Shown here: in pieces, positions 28,311 through 37,447 of the stretch
Layout: each line of letters starts with the position of its first letter
Position numbering within the stretch: position 1 is the stretch's first letter
NCBI GenBank assembly: GCA_017643215.1
Contig: JAEPNV010000010.1
Span: forward strand, 1-64,000
DNA from: Roseibium sp.
Lineage (GTDB): Bacteria > Pseudomonadota > Alphaproteobacteria > Rhizobiales > Stappiaceae
Reading direction: 5' to 3'
DNA: 64,000 bases
Made by a program: the position numbers and the translations under genes
Notes under the pieces: model-generated
What the model was told of the DNA's origin: nothing
The model's database searches: none
What the model saw: only the letters and a program-made list of their open reading frames with translations

Positions 28311-28664
28311 TTACCGTGCGACAAACGCCGTTGTTCCGAGAATTTGCCCGGTCCGCCGGTCCGCATAGACGAGGCTCGACGCCTCGCCCTGCCGCACCAG
28401 CATAATGAGCGTATCGTCCGACACCGTCACGCTCTCGACCACGGAGCCCGGCTCCAGGGCGATGGTCGCGACGATATCGCCCGCCTCCGGCGCATCTGAG
28501 GTGTTGATCTTGTAAAAGATAGCTGCAAAGACGGCGAAAAGGCCGGCGAACATGATCAGCGTGGAGCCGAACAGGAGCCGGCGCAATTTGACCTGCAGCC
28601 GCTCGGCCGCCGGATCAAGCGGCGCTTCATCCAGGTCTTCATCGCGCTTATCGGGATGGCTCAT
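28311..28664 (-). CDS. Small single-span membrane protein
   Basis: This 117-residue protein has an acidic N-terminus (about 1-28), one transmembrane helix (about 35-57, LFGSTLIMFAGLFAVFAAIFY) and a C-terminal domain of beta strands (ETVTVSDDTLIMLVRQ-like). A similar small protein is found next to rluD-type genes in other alphaproteobacteria; no function is known. Its ATG (28662-28664) shares the CATG tetranucleotide with the start of the divergent pseudouridine synthase gene, which supports both starts. Confidence 0.72.
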   Translation of the reverse strand: MSHPDKRDEDLDEAPLDPAAERLQVKLRRLLFGSTLIMFAGLFAVFAAIFYKINTSDAPEAGDIVATIALEPGSVVESVTVSDDTLIMLVRQGEASSLVYADRRTGQILGTTAFVAR

Positions 28665-29688
28665 GACAAATACTACTCCGGAAGATCCGGTCGAACCGGA
28701 CCTGGAATTCACAGTAAAGGTTGATGCGGACGGCCACGGCAAACGCCTTGATGCCGTTTTGGCCGCGCAGATGACAACGCTGAGCCGGAACCGGATCCAA
28801 ACCCTCATCAAAAGCGGCGAGGTCACCGTCGACGGGCGCAAAATAGTGGAGCCCAAACACCGGGTCAATGAAGGTGTGACGCTAACACTTTCAATCCCGG
28901 AACCGGAGGACGCGGAGCCGGCGGGTGAGAACATTCCGATCAGCATCGTGTATGAGGACGATGATCTCATTGTCGTCGACAAACCGGCCGGTCTCGTGGT
29001 CCATCCAGGGGCCGGCAACTGGACGGGCACCTTGGTCAATGCGCTGATCCACCATTGCGGCAACAGCCTCTCCGGGATTGGCGGCGTCAAGCGGCCGGGC
29101 ATCGTGCACCGGATCGACAAGGACACGAGCGGTCTGCTTGTTGTGGCCAAAACGGATCAGGCCCACCAGGGACTTGCCCGGCAATTCGCGGATCACGGCA
29201 AGTCCGGGCCGCTGGAACGGGCCTACGCGGCGCTTGTTTGGGGCGCGCCGCGCGGACTGAAGGGCACGATCGACGCCAATCTGGCGCGGTCTCAGGCGAA
29301 TCGGCAAAAAATCGCGGTCGTCAAGACCGCCGGGCGTCACGCGGTCACGCACTGGCAGGTGCAGGAGCGGTTCGGGCCGCCGGACGAGCCCGCGCTGGCC
29401 GCCTTGCTGGAGTGCCGGCTTGAAACCGGCCGGACCCATCAGATCCGGGTTCATATGGCGCATATCGGCCATCCGCTGATCGGCGATGCGGACTATGGCG
29501 CCGGCTACAAGACCAAAATCAACCGCTTGGACGAACCGCTGAGAAGCCAAATCGCAGGCTTCAACCGGCAGGCACTGCATGCCGGTCTTTTGGCGTTCGC
29601 GCATCCGGTCACGGGCCGGGCACTTCGATTTGAAAGTCCGTATCCGTCTGATTTCAATAACCTTTTGTCGTCATTGCGAAAAATTTAG
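28663..29688 (+). CDS. rluD: RluD-type 23S rRNA pseudouridine synthase
   Basis: This 341-residue RluA-family enzyme has an N-terminal S4 RNA-binding domain (LSRNRIQTLIKSGEVTVDGR, about residues 35-55). The catalytic core contains HRIDKDTSGLLVVAKT, where the conserved Asp attacks uridine. It isomerises specific uridines in 23S rRNA. The ATG at 28663 gives a normal length; the frame opens at 28552, but that part lies over the divergent small protein. RluC and RluD cannot be separated with certainty. Confidence 0.88.
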   Translation: MTNTTPEDPVEPDLEFTVKVDADGHGKRLDAVLAAQMTTLSRNRIQTLIKSGEVTVDGRKIVEPKHRVNEGVTLTLSIPEPEDAEPAGENIPISIVYEDDDLIVVDKPAGLVVHPGAGNWTGTLVNALIHHCGNSLSGIGGVKRPGIVHRIDKDTSGLLVVAKTDQAHQGLARQFADHGKSGPLERAYAALVWGAPRGLKGTIDANLARSQANRQKIAVVKTAGRHAVTHWQVQERFGPPDEPALAALLECRLETGRTHQIRVHMAHIGHPLIGDADYGAGYKTKINRLDEPLRSQIAGFNRQALHAGLLAFAHPVTGRALRFESPYPSDFNNLLSSLRKI

Positions 29689-29874
29689 ATTCTGATTCCA
29701 CGCAAAGGTCATGCAATCGGCACATTCTCACTTATATTCGGATGTGCCGACGTGCCGCGTATTGGACGTCGAGAGGCATCATGTTTGCTTCCGCGCGGGC
29801 CGCGTTTTCCTGCTGTTTGAGGAAAGCCCGCTAACGAGGGGACGTGACCAATTGGGAGAAAGGGGGCGCATTTC

Positions 29875-30759
29875 ATGGCCCAGAACGTACCGATGCTGAC
29901 TGCCGGGGAAGGTGGCTTGAGCCGCTACCTCGATGAAATCCGGAAGTTTCCCATGCTGCAGCCGCAGGAGGAGTATATGCTCGCCAAGCGGTACAAGGAG
30001 CATGAGGATCCTGCGGCCGCAGAGCGGCTGGTCAATTCACACCTGCGTTTGGTTGCAAAGATTGCGATGGGTTACCGCGGCTACGGATTGCCGCTGGGCG
30101 AGGTCGTGTCCGAAGGCAATGTTGGCCTGATGCAGGCCGTCAAACGCTTTGAGCCGGACAAGGGTTTCCGGCTGGCCACCTACGCCATGTGGTGGATCAA
30201 GGCCGCCATCCAGGAATACATCCTGAGATCCTGGTCGCTGGTCAAAATGGGGACCACCGCCAATCAGAAACGCCTGTTCTTCAATCTGCGCCGCCTTAAG
30301 GGCCGGATCCAGGCCCTGGACGAGGGTGATCTGAAACCGGATCAGGTTCAGGAAATCGCCACCACCTTGGGCGTGTCGGAGGAGGAGGTCATCTCCATGA
30401 ACCGGCGCCTGGGTGGTGATGCGTCTTTGAACGCACCTGTGCGCGCGGAAGCCGACGCCGGCGAATGGCAGGACTGGCTCGTCGACGAAAGCGAAAGCCA
30501 GGAGACCATCCTGGCGAACCAGGAGGAGCTGGACATGCGCCGCAAGCTCCTCAGCGATGCCATGGAAGTCCTAAATGAACGCGAACGCCGCATTTTCGAG
30601 GCGCGCCGGTTGTCGGAAGACCCGATGACCCTGGAGGATCTGTCGACCGAATTCGGCGTCAGCCGGGAGCGGGTTCGCCAGATCGAGGTACGCGCCTTTG
30701 AAAAGGTGCAAAAAGCCGTCAAGAACAGCGCCAAGGCCAAGGAGTTACCGGCTGCGTGA
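29875..30759 (+). CDS. rpoH: Heat-shock sigma factor RpoH
   Basis: This 294-residue sigma-70 family protein has region 2 (LVNSHLRLVAKIAMGYRGYG; then FRLATYAMWWIKAAIQEYIL) with the RpoH-specific box. Region 4 helix-turn-helix at the C-terminus follows (LEDLSTEFGVSRERVRQIE). It directs RNA polymerase to heat-shock promoters; in alphaproteobacteria these are CTTG-N17/18-CYTATNT. One such promoter precedes ftsH here. The ATG at 29875 follows GGGAGAAAGGGGG. It is a single gene with its own terminator. Confidence 0.96.
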   Translation: MAQNVPMLTAGEGGLSRYLDEIRKFPMLQPQEEYMLAKRYKEHEDPAAAERLVNSHLRLVAKIAMGYRGYGLPLGEVVSEGNVGLMQAVKRFEPDKGFRLATYAMWWIKAAIQEYILRSWSLVKMGTTANQKRLFFNLRRLKGRIQALDEGDLKPDQVQEIATTLGVSEEEVISMNRRLGGDASLNAPVRAEADAGEWQDWLVDESESQETILANQEELDMRRKLLSDAMEVLNERERRIFEARRLSEDPMTLEDLSTEFGVSRERVRQIEVRAFEKVQKAVKNSAKAKELPAA

Positions 30760-30798
30760 TGCGCACCGATGACCCCAAGTGCAATTGAGACATTCGAA

Positions 30799-30830
30799 TG
30801 CCCCGCCGGACCGCGTCCGGCGGGGCACTT
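30799..30830. terminator. Bidirectional terminator between rpoH and thiY
   Basis: A perfect 13-bp inverted repeat (TGCCCCGCCGGAC at 30799-30811 with 30815-30827) and a 3-nt loop lie between convergent genes. The + side has CTTGTTTG, so it is at best weakly T-rich; strong stem length makes it a likely terminator for both. Confidence 0.75.
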
Positions 30831-30836
30831 GTTTGA

Positions 30837-31784
30837 TCAGCGAATTTCCGCCGTGTAGGTGTCCACCGGCACCACGGTTTCGATCAGGCCATTTTCGGCC
30901 ATGAACGCGGCGAACCGCTGATACCGCCCCTTGTCGAGCGCGGCGGGACGTTTGGCAAAACGGGGCAACGTGTCGATCCAGGCTTGCCGGTTCAGCCTGT
31001 CATCAAGGCTCGGATAAAGCTCCAGGAACGCTTCCCACGCCTCGTCCGGATGATTGGTCAGGTAAATGGTCGCCGCTTCAACGGCCGCCATGAACCGGGC
31101 GAAGCGCGGATCGTCGGTCTTGTCCTTGTGAACCACATAAATCAGCTCGTCGAAGATCGGCACACCGTGCTCTTCGGGAAAAAACGCCTTGCCTTTCTTT
31201 CCCTCGATCGCGATCTGCGTCAGCTCGAAATTGCGGTAGGCGCCGATCACGGCATCGACCTGACCGGACATCAGCGACGGCGACAGCGCGAAATTGACAT
31301 TGATCAGTTCGACGTCCTCCACGCTGAGGTCGACCGACTTCAGCATCTGGTTGAGCATGACGTCTTCAAATCCGGAAACCGAAAAGCCGATCGTCTTGCC
31401 TTTCAGGTCGGGCAGTTCCTTGATTGGTCCGTCTTCCAGAACGATGAGGGAGTTGAGCGGCGTTTCCACCAGCGTGCCGATCCACTTCAGCGGCAAGCCT
31501 TCCTCGATCTGCGCATGCAGGGTCGGCTGGTAGGATATGGCGATATCGCCCTGCCCGGCGGCGACCAGCTTCGGCGGCATGGCCGGATCGGCCGGTTCAA
31601 TGAGCTCGACCTCCAGGCCTTCAGCCGCGAAGTAGCCCTTGGCCTGCGCCGTGATGATCGGCGCGTGATCGGGATTGGTGAACCAGTCCAGCAAAACGGT
31701 GAGTTTGTCGGCCGACTGAGCCGGGCTTGCCATGGCCAGGGCCATGGTCAGGGCGGCCGCCCAGGCCGTCAAACGATGCAACAT
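30837..31784 (-). CDS. thiY: ThiY-like substrate-binding protein (pyrimidine precursor uptake)
   Basis: This 315-residue protein has a signal peptide (cleavage near residue 24 after AQSA) and an NMT1/THI5-like periplasmic fold (LLDWFTNPDHAPIITAQAKGYF). ThiY binds N-formyl-4-amino-5-aminomethyl-2-methylpyrimidine, a thiamine breakdown product, for import by ThiXYZ. The TPP riboswitch ahead of the operon supports this over taurine or nitrate uptake. The ATG at 31782-31784 follows GGAGG. It is the last gene before a terminator, so no ATPase gene follows. Confidence 0.88.
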   Translation of the reverse strand: MLHRLTAWAAALTMALAMASPAQSADKLTVLLDWFTNPDHAPIITAQAKGYFAAEGLEVELIEPADPAMPPKLVAAGQGDIAISYQPTLHAQIEEGLPLKWIGTLVETPLNSLIVLEDGPIKELPDLKGKTIGFSVSGFEDVMLNQMLKSVDLSVEDVELINVNFALSPSLMSGQVDAVIGAYRNFELTQIAIEGKKGKAFFPEEHGVPIFDELIYVVHKDKTDDPRFARFMAAVEAATIYLTNHPDEAWEAFLELYPSLDDRLNRQAWIDTLPRFAKRPAALDKGRYQRFAAFMAENGLIETVVPVDTYTAEIR

Positions 31785-31807
31785 ATCATCCTCCAGAAAA
31801 GCGGCGG

Positions 31808-32659
31808 TCAGTCTTCGACCTGCCAGGGAACCATCCACCGGGTGAAGTGCTCGACCACAAAGCGCAGCGTCAGAACCATGACCGCGAGCAGAATGAGCGC
31901 GGCGAACATGACGTCGGTCTGCATGCGGGCATTGCTTTGCAGCATGATGAACGCCAGACCGCCTTTGGCCCCGACCCACTCGCCGACGATCGCCCCGATC
32001 GGAGCGAAGACGGCGGCAATCCGGATGCCGGAGGCGAGCGCCGGCAGTCCGGCGGGAAAGCGGAAATAGACCAGCTCCTTGAAGCGGCCGATCCGGTAAA
32101 GCCGGGCAAGGTCCGTGTAGCCGGGATCGGCCCGGCGCAGGCCGTCATAGAAGGTCGAGGTGACGGCGAAAAAGATCACCAGGATCGCCATCACGATCTT
32201 CGACGCCAATCCGAATCCGAGCCAAAGCACCAGGATCGGCGCGATCGCGAACACCGGCAGGGCCTGTGTGACCAGGATCATGGGCAACAGGCCGCGCCGC
32301 GCCAACGGAAAGAGCCACATCGCGATTGCGATGACCGTTCCGGCAAACACGCCGAGAAGAAAACCGAGCACCGTTTCAAATGCCGTGATCGAAGCGTGTT
32401 CGAGCAAAAAGCCGCCGCGCTTCTGAAAGGCCGTAAACACTTGCATCGGGCTTGGAAGCATGAACGGCGGAATGGCCAGAAGCCGGACGGTCAGGTCCCA
32501 AAGGACGACAAAGACGGCAAGTCCGGCGGCAATCCGAACGGCCCGGCTCAACACACCCAGAAATCCCTGGCGGATCACCGCCAAGGCGCCCATGCGGATG
32601 CCGGGTGCGGCAACGACAGTTTGTGGAGCGCCCACAGGCGCGGATTTATCCAACAACAC
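31808..32659 (-). CDS. thiX: ThiX-like ABC transporter permease
   Basis: This 283-residue inner-membrane permease has about six transmembrane helices and the conserved EAA-loop region near GLRRADPGYTDLARLYRIG. It pairs with ThiY. A GTG at 32657-32659 follows GGGAG with 6-nt spacing, a better start than an upstream TTG at 32683. The TPP riboswitch lies directly upstream, so expression should fall when thiamine pyrophosphate is abundant. The ATP-hydrolysing partner (ThiZ) is not encoded here. Confidence 0.87.
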   Translation of the reverse strand: MLLDKSAPVGAPQTVVAAPGIRMGALAVIRQGFLGVLSRAVRIAAGLAVFVVLWDLTVRLLAIPPFMLPSPMQVFTAFQKRGGFLLEHASITAFETVLGFLLGVFAGTVIAIAMWLFPLARRGLLPMILVTQALPVFAIAPILVLWLGFGLASKIVMAILVIFFAVTSTFYDGLRRADPGYTDLARLYRIGRFKELVYFRFPAGLPALASGIRIAAVFAPIGAIVGEWVGAKGGLAFIMLQSNARMQTDVMFAALILLAVMVLTLRFVVEHFTRWMVPWQVED

Positions 32660-32717
32660 AAGGATCTCCCGTCTTCGGCTCAACCGAAATCGACTTTGGA
32701 GATCCGGGAAAAGGCTA

Positions 32718-32815
32718 AGGTTTCCGTCCCTTCGCCGGCATGACCCGGATCAGGTTCTAAGGGTTCGGCGATCGCCATCTCAGTTCCCGGTTAGGAACAC
32801 CCCTCGGACCGGCGG
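32718..32815 (-). promoter_or_regulatory. TPP riboswitch (THI element)
   Basis: Read on the minus strand the region contains, in order, GGGGTG, CTGAGA, ACCC, GAACCTGATC and CCGGCGAAGGGA, the conserved core of the thiamine-pyrophosphate riboswitch. It lies about 60 nt upstream of the thiX start, in the 5' leader of thiXY. Ligand binding usually closes the ribosome site or terminates transcription. Confidence 0.95.
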
Positions 32816-32890
32816 TGAATGTGCACAATATGCGGAGAAAACGCAAGAAAATCCGGACAAGACCAGGCCGGATCCAAACCCGGGCTGCAG

Positions 32891-34753
32891 TTAACCAGCC
32901 GTCCAGGCGGAAATCGCCTGTTCCACTGCGGCCGAGCCGGCCGCACCCTTTTCAAGGGTGAGGATGCCGCGCTTGCCATTGTCATAGAGCATCGGGATAT
33001 CGATCCAGCCGCGCTCACGCAACAGACCGAGGTTCCGGTCACGCTCACTGTTCAGGCTCGACAGTGCGATCCAGAAATATCCAGGAGACACCTTGACCGA
33101 AGCCCCCAAAAGCGCGTCGCCCCGCGCTTCTTCGGTGGGTTTCATGACCAGACCGGGCACGTTGACGACATCGCCGGCGGAAAAGTTCTCCGGAAACTCA
33201 TACTTGATTTCAACAAGATGGCTGGCCGGCAGCGAAGCATCGTCGTTCGGTTTGATCCGGACGTTCACCGTCACGTCGCGCTCCGGAATTTCGACATCGG
33301 CAACAAGCACTGTCTGCGGGCGTCCTTCAAGGTCGGTTTCCTCGGCGAGCGACCAGACGACCGCGCCCTGTGCGGCGGTCCCGGCGCCGTTGGCATCCTC
33401 GCCCTCTTCATAAAGGATCGACCGCTGTGTGCCGGCGGGTGTTGCCACGGCATCCGCGCCGGCCTCGTCCGATGGCGGCGGCAACGCGGCAACGGCTGTC
33501 TCTTCGGATGGCGCCGGTTCCTGGCTGGTCACGGTGGCGGGGGTACTGGGTTCCGGCACCTCCGGCGCGGCGGTCTCCGGCGCAGCGGGCGCGGGGGTAT
33601 CCAGCGGCGCAGGCGCCGGCGGTTCCACCGGTTCCGGGGCCGCCGTGGCTGCCGTGTCCGGCTCAACATTTACCGGCGGTTGCGGCTCGACAAGCCGGGA
33701 TTCCGTTTCACCCGGAGTGATCAATGTTGTGGTAACGCTACGGGCATCCGGCGCTGCGGCCGGCTCGCCGTTTTCATCGAGCAGCCGGTCGGTGTTCTTG
33801 GTCGGTTCCGCGGCCGCGTCGTCGGCCGGCTGCGATGGTGCCGCATCGTCGCCTGTCACGGCCGCCACGGTGTCTTCGGCGCCGGTGTCGTCGCCGGTCA
33901 AATCCGCGACGAGATCGCGTTGTGAGTAAACGACGGCTCCAATACCGGCTAGGATTAGAACCAGAAGCCCGATCAGCGCATACGGCATGTATCCGGACAA
34001 GCCGCTCCGGCCACGGGCAAACACGTCCGACGCGCGGCCGCGGTTCCGGTCGGCCGACCGGCGGGGGCGGCTTTCGGCATCGGCAGGTGCTTCGGCGGGC
34101 GTGTCCGGCTCATCGGCAAAGATGCCCGGATCGTCGGGTTCCATACGCCCCGGCGCGGTGGCGGCGCGTTCCGGACCGCCCAGGCTCGGCTCCTTGCGGA
34201 CAGGTTCAGCAGGAACATCCGGCTCCGGTTCTTTGGCCTCCAGAACCTTTTTGGTGCTTTCAACCGCACTGTGCGATGCATCGCCAAGCTGCTGGGCCGC
34301 CTCGACTTCTTTGGCAAGGGGCGATGGCGCATTGCTGCCGGACGCGGCGGCCGGCGCCGGCATGGTTGGCTGTTGTGCGGCCGTTGTTTCGTCGGCGGAA
34401 ACCGGTGCTGCTGGCGCAGCCGGTTCAGGCGCCGCCTTGTCGGAAACCTGCGATCCGCTGTCCGCGGATGCTCCAGATGTCTTGACCGGTGTGGACACCG
34501 GAGCCGCGGTGCTCTTGGCCGCCGGCCCCAAGCCCAGGCTTTCGCGGGCGGCTTCGGCCTCCACCTTCCGGATGGATTCTTCGAGGCGGAGTTGCTCGGC
34601 CGTGATTTCAGATGGCGAAAGTGGCGGTTCGTACGCCTTGAGCTGATTGACGATCGCCGTGCGCGCGCGGCTGTAAACGCTTCGGCGCGCTGCGCCGTTG
34701 TTCTCCGGCAGCGAAGAGATCGTCTTCTTCAAAATGGAATAGTAGTCAGCCAT
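32891..34753 (-). CDS. Large Ala/Pro/Glu-rich single-span membrane protein
   Basis: This 620-residue protein has a short N-terminal helical part (1-70) and a long low-complexity Ala/Pro/Asp/Glu segment up to about 260. One transmembrane helix follows (about 262-285, ALIGLLVLILAGIGAVVY). A second low-complexity segment (to about 455) and a folded C-terminal domain (about 460-615; VADVEIPERDVTVNVRIKPND) come next. Similar proteins occur in other Hyphomicrobiales, without known function. The C-terminal domain is predicted on the far side of the membrane. The disordered arms suggest a spacer spanning the envelope; this is inference. Confidence 0.72.
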   Translation of the reverse strand: MADYYSILKKTISSLPENNGAARRSVYSRARTAIVNQLKAYEPPLSPSEITAEQLRLEESIRKVEAEAARESLGLGPAAKSTAAPVSTPVKTSGASADSGSQVSDKAAPEPAAPAAPVSADETTAAQQPTMPAPAAASGSNAPSPLAKEVEAAQQLGDASHSAVESTKKVLEAKEPEPDVPAEPVRKEPSLGGPERAATAPGRMEPDDPGIFADEPDTPAEAPADAESRPRRSADRNRGRASDVFARGRSGLSGYMPYALIGLLVLILAGIGAVVYSQRDLVADLTGDDTGAEDTVAAVTGDDAAPSQPADDAAAEPTKNTDRLLDENGEPAAAPDARSVTTTLITPGETESRLVEPQPPVNVEPDTAATAAPEPVEPPAPAPLDTPAPAAPETAAPEVPEPSTPATVTSQEPAPSEETAVAALPPPSDEAGADAVATPAGTQRSILYEEGEDANGAGTAAQGAVVWSLAEETDLEGRPQTVLVADVEIPERDVTVNVRIKPNDDASLPASHLVEIKYEFPENFSAGDVVNVPGLVMKPTEEARGDALLGASVKVSPGYFWIALSSLNSERDRNLGLLRERGWIDIPMLYDNGKRGILTLEKGAAGSAAVEQAISAWTAG

Positions 34754-34949
34754 CTTTTTGCCCGTCGGCCTGCCTTTGAACGCATGGGCCGCTTACATCC
34801 AGGCTTATAGCAAGTTCAGCCCCGGACGAACCAGTTCTTATGTGACGCCAGGCCAGCGGCACAACGGCCTGACACTCTATACACGCCCTATGCCCAGTCG
34901 AAGACCTGTTCGTCGCCGCCTCCGATTCGCTTGCGGCCTGAATATGGAG

Positions 34950-34975
34950 ATTATTGTGGCCAGATGGCCACATGT
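34950..34975 (-). terminator. Hairpin after purA, possible terminator
   Basis: TGTGGCCA (34955-34962) and TGGCCACA (34965-34972) form a stem within 5 nt of the purA stop. There is no T-run on the minus strand, so termination efficiency is doubtful. Confidence 0.4.
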
Positions 34976-34976
34976 C

Positions 34977-36269
34977 TCAATCCTGAAACGGATTCTGCAC
35001 AAGAATCGTATCGTCGCGCTCCGGGCTGGTGGACAACAGCGCGACCGGCGCGCCGATCAGTTCCTCCACATGACGCACATATTTCACGGCTTGTGCGGGA
35101 AGATCGGCCCATGTGCGCGCCCCTTCCGTCGATTCCTGCCAGCCGGGAAGGGTTTCATAAATCGGCACAACGCGGTCCTGCGCGCCTTGTGACGCCGGCA
35201 GGTAGTCGATCCGCTCCCCATCGAGCTCATAACCGATGCAAATCTTGATTTCGTCGAGCCCGTCCAGAACATCCAGCTTGGTCAGCGCAATGCCGCTGAT
35301 GCCGGAGGTGCAAACGGTTTGGCGGACCAGAACCGCATCGAACCAGCCACAGCGGCGGCGGCGGCCGGTCACCGTCCCGAATTCGCGGCCACGTGTGCCC
35401 AAAAACTCGCCGATCTCGTTTTCCTGTTCGGTCGGGAACGGGCCTTCCCCGACACGGGTCGTATAAGCCTTCGTGATTCCCAGAACATAGTCGACGGCGT
35501 TCGGGCCCAATCCGCATCCGGTGGCCGCCTGACCTGCGACCGTGTTCGAGGAGGTCACGAACGGATAGGTACCATGATCGATGTCCAGAAGTGCGCCCTG
35601 GGCACCTTCGAACAGGATCCGTTTGCCCTGGCGCCGCTCTCCGTCAAGGTACCGCCACACGGAATCAAGATAAGGCAGCACCTTGTCGGCAACACTGGAG
35701 AGTTCGTCATAAATGGCCTGCGCCGAGATTTCGTCCTGTCCCAGGCCACGCCGCAGCGCGTTGTGGTGCACCAGCATCCGGTCGATCTTTGCCGGCAGGG
35801 TCGCAAGGTTCTTCAGATCCATCAGCCGGATGGCGCGCCGTCCGACCTTGTCCTCATAGGCCGGACCGATGCCGCGCTTGGTGGTTCCAATCCGTGTTCC
35901 GGTGTTGGAGTTTTCGCGCAGCGCATCGAGTTCCCGGTGCAGCGACAAGATCAGCGTGGCGTTTTCAGCAATGCGCAGATTGTCCGGTGTGATCACGACG
36001 CCCTGCGCCGCCAACCGGTCGACCTCGTCGACCAGGGCATGGGGATCGAGCACGACGCCGTTGCCGATGATCGACATCTTGCCGGATCGGGCAACACCGG
36101 AGGGCAGCAAGGACAACTTGTAGCTCACCCCGTCGATGACCAAGGTGTGGCCGGCATTGTGCCCGCCCTGAAACCGCACGATGACATCGGCCTGCTCGGA
36201 CAGCCAGTCGACAATCTTGCCCTTGCCTTCATCGCCCCATTGCGAACCGACGACAACCACATTGGCCAT
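34977..36269 (-). CDS. purA: Adenylosuccinate synthetase
   Basis: This 430-residue enzyme joins aspartate to IMP using GTP in the first step from IMP to AMP. It has the GDEGKGK P-loop (residues 12-18), the HNAGHT segment, and the [15 protein letters not shown] and [12 protein letters not shown] motifs of PurA. The ATG at 36267-36269 gives the standard N-terminus ([17 protein letters not shown]). The open frame continues 50 codons upstream without conserved sequence. It is transcribed alone, divergent from the EamA gene. Confidence 0.97.
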   Translation of the reverse strand: MANVVVVGSQWGDEGKGKIVDWLSEQADVIVRFQGGHNAGHTLVIDGVSYKLSLLPSGVARSGKMSIIGNGVVLDPHALVDEVDRLAAQGVVITPDNLRIAENATLILSLHRELDALRENSNTGTRIGTTKRGIGPAYEDKVGRRAIRLMDLKNLATLPAKIDRMLVHHNALRRGLGQDEISAQAIYDELSSVADKVLPYLDSVWRYLDGERRQGKRILFEGAQGALLDIDHGTYPFVTSSNTVAGQAATGCGLGPNAVDYVLGITKAYTTRVGEGPFPTEQENEIGEFLGTRGREFGTVTGRRRRCGWFDAVLVRQTVCTSGISGIALTKLDVLDGLDEIKICIGYELDGERIDYLPASQGAQDRVVPIYETLPGWQESTEGARTWADLPAQAVKYVRHVEELIGAPVALLSTSPERDDTILVQNPFQD

Positions 36270-36529
36270 TTTGAGCAACGCCCTCCTGAAGCGGCACCTT
36301 GGCGCCTCTTGGGGCGCAAACACATCAAACCCCGAGCCATCAGCCCGGGGCAAACGCGGCGGACTATAGACATTCGCCCCCCTTCTGGCGAGCCTCTTGT
36401 ACCGATTTTCGCCCGCCAATTCGCCCGTAATGCCGGATAAATGACATCACACCCGTATCCGGGCGCTCGCATTTCGGGTGTGCCAGCCCAATGGGCCGTG
36501 TTACAGGCGCCTTTTGATCTGGAGGGACG

Positions 36530-37447
36530 GTGAAAGTGAGCCTGGCAAGCTGGGGATTATTGTTCACATTGAGCGTCATCTGGGGCGGCTCGTTCTTGTT
36601 CGCCAAGGTCGCCGTCGCCGAGATCCCACCCGTGACGCTGGCTTTCCTGCGGGTCGCGATCGCCTGCGCCGCGCTTCATCTTGTCTTGCGTGTGACCGGA
36701 CAACGGTTTCCAAGGGACGTGAAGACGCTGGCCGCTTTCACGGTCATGGGCCTTTTGAACAACGCCATCCCGTTTTCGTTGCTGTTTTGGGGACAGGCCC
36801 AGATCGCCGCCGGCCTCGCCTCCATCTTGAACGCCACGACGCCGATCTTCACATTCGTGATCGCCGCCCTGTGGCTGGGTCAGGAAACACCCGCATGGCA
36901 CCGGGTCGCCGGCGTCGCTGTCGGATTTTCCGGTGTTGCCCTGATGTTGTCGGCGAGCCTTGCCGGGATGAGCAGCGCGCCGATCCTGGCGCAGGTCGCC
37001 TGTCTGGGCGCCGCGTTCTCATATGGTCTGGCGGCCGCCTTCGCCAAAACGTTCAAAAAAACACCGCCGATGGTTTCAGCGGCGGGACAGCTCACCGGAT
37101 CGACGGCGATCCTGTTTATTCCCGCGCTTTTCTTCGGCGGTTCGTGGTCTCCGGCGGCGACCGGCGCGCTCGTCTGGATGAATGTCCTGGCACTTGGTCT
37201 TGGCGCGACCGCGTTGGCCTATCTGATCTACTTCCGGCTTCTGGCCACGGCCGGCGCGACCAACGCATCCCTGGTCACGCTGCTGATCCCCGCCAGCGCG
37301 ATCCTGCTCGGGTTTTTCTTCCTGGGCGAGCGTCTTGAGCCCGCGCAACTGGGCGGGCTCGGCATCTTGTTGCTGGGGCTGGTTTTGCTCGACGGGCGGG
37401 TTCTTGCCCGCTTGAGAACACCCCGCGCGGACCGGCGGACAGGCTAG
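36530..37447 (+). CDS. EamA/DMT-family transporter
   Basis: This 305-residue integral membrane protein has ten predicted helices in two EamA repeats (SVIWGGSFLFAKVAV; then VLALGLGATALAYLIYFRLL). The family exports metabolites or amino acids; the substrate cannot be predicted. GTG codons at 36530 and 36536 both lie after GGAGGG; spacing slightly favours the second. Its TAG stop overlaps the serA stop on the opposite strand (shared CTAG at 37444-37447). Confidence 0.9.
   Translation: MKVSLASWGLLFTLSVIWGGSFLFAKVAVAEIPPVTLAFLRVAIACAALHLVLRVTGQRFPRDVKTLAAFTVMGLLNNAIPFSLLFWGQAQIAAGLASILNATTPIFTFVIAALWLGQETPAWHRVAGVAVGFSGVALMLSASLAGMSSAPILAQVACLGAAFSYGLAAAFAKTFKKTPPMVSAAGQLTGSTAILFIPALFFGGSWSPAATGALVWMNVLALGLGATALAYLIYFRLLATAGATNASLVTLLIPASAILLGFFFLGERLEPAQLGGLGILLLGLVLLDGRVLARLRTPRADRRTG

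Noticed and set aside
34955..34972. Strong Rho-independent terminator for purA
   Set aside because: The hairpin is good but there is no T-run, so it is listed only as a low-confidence terminator.
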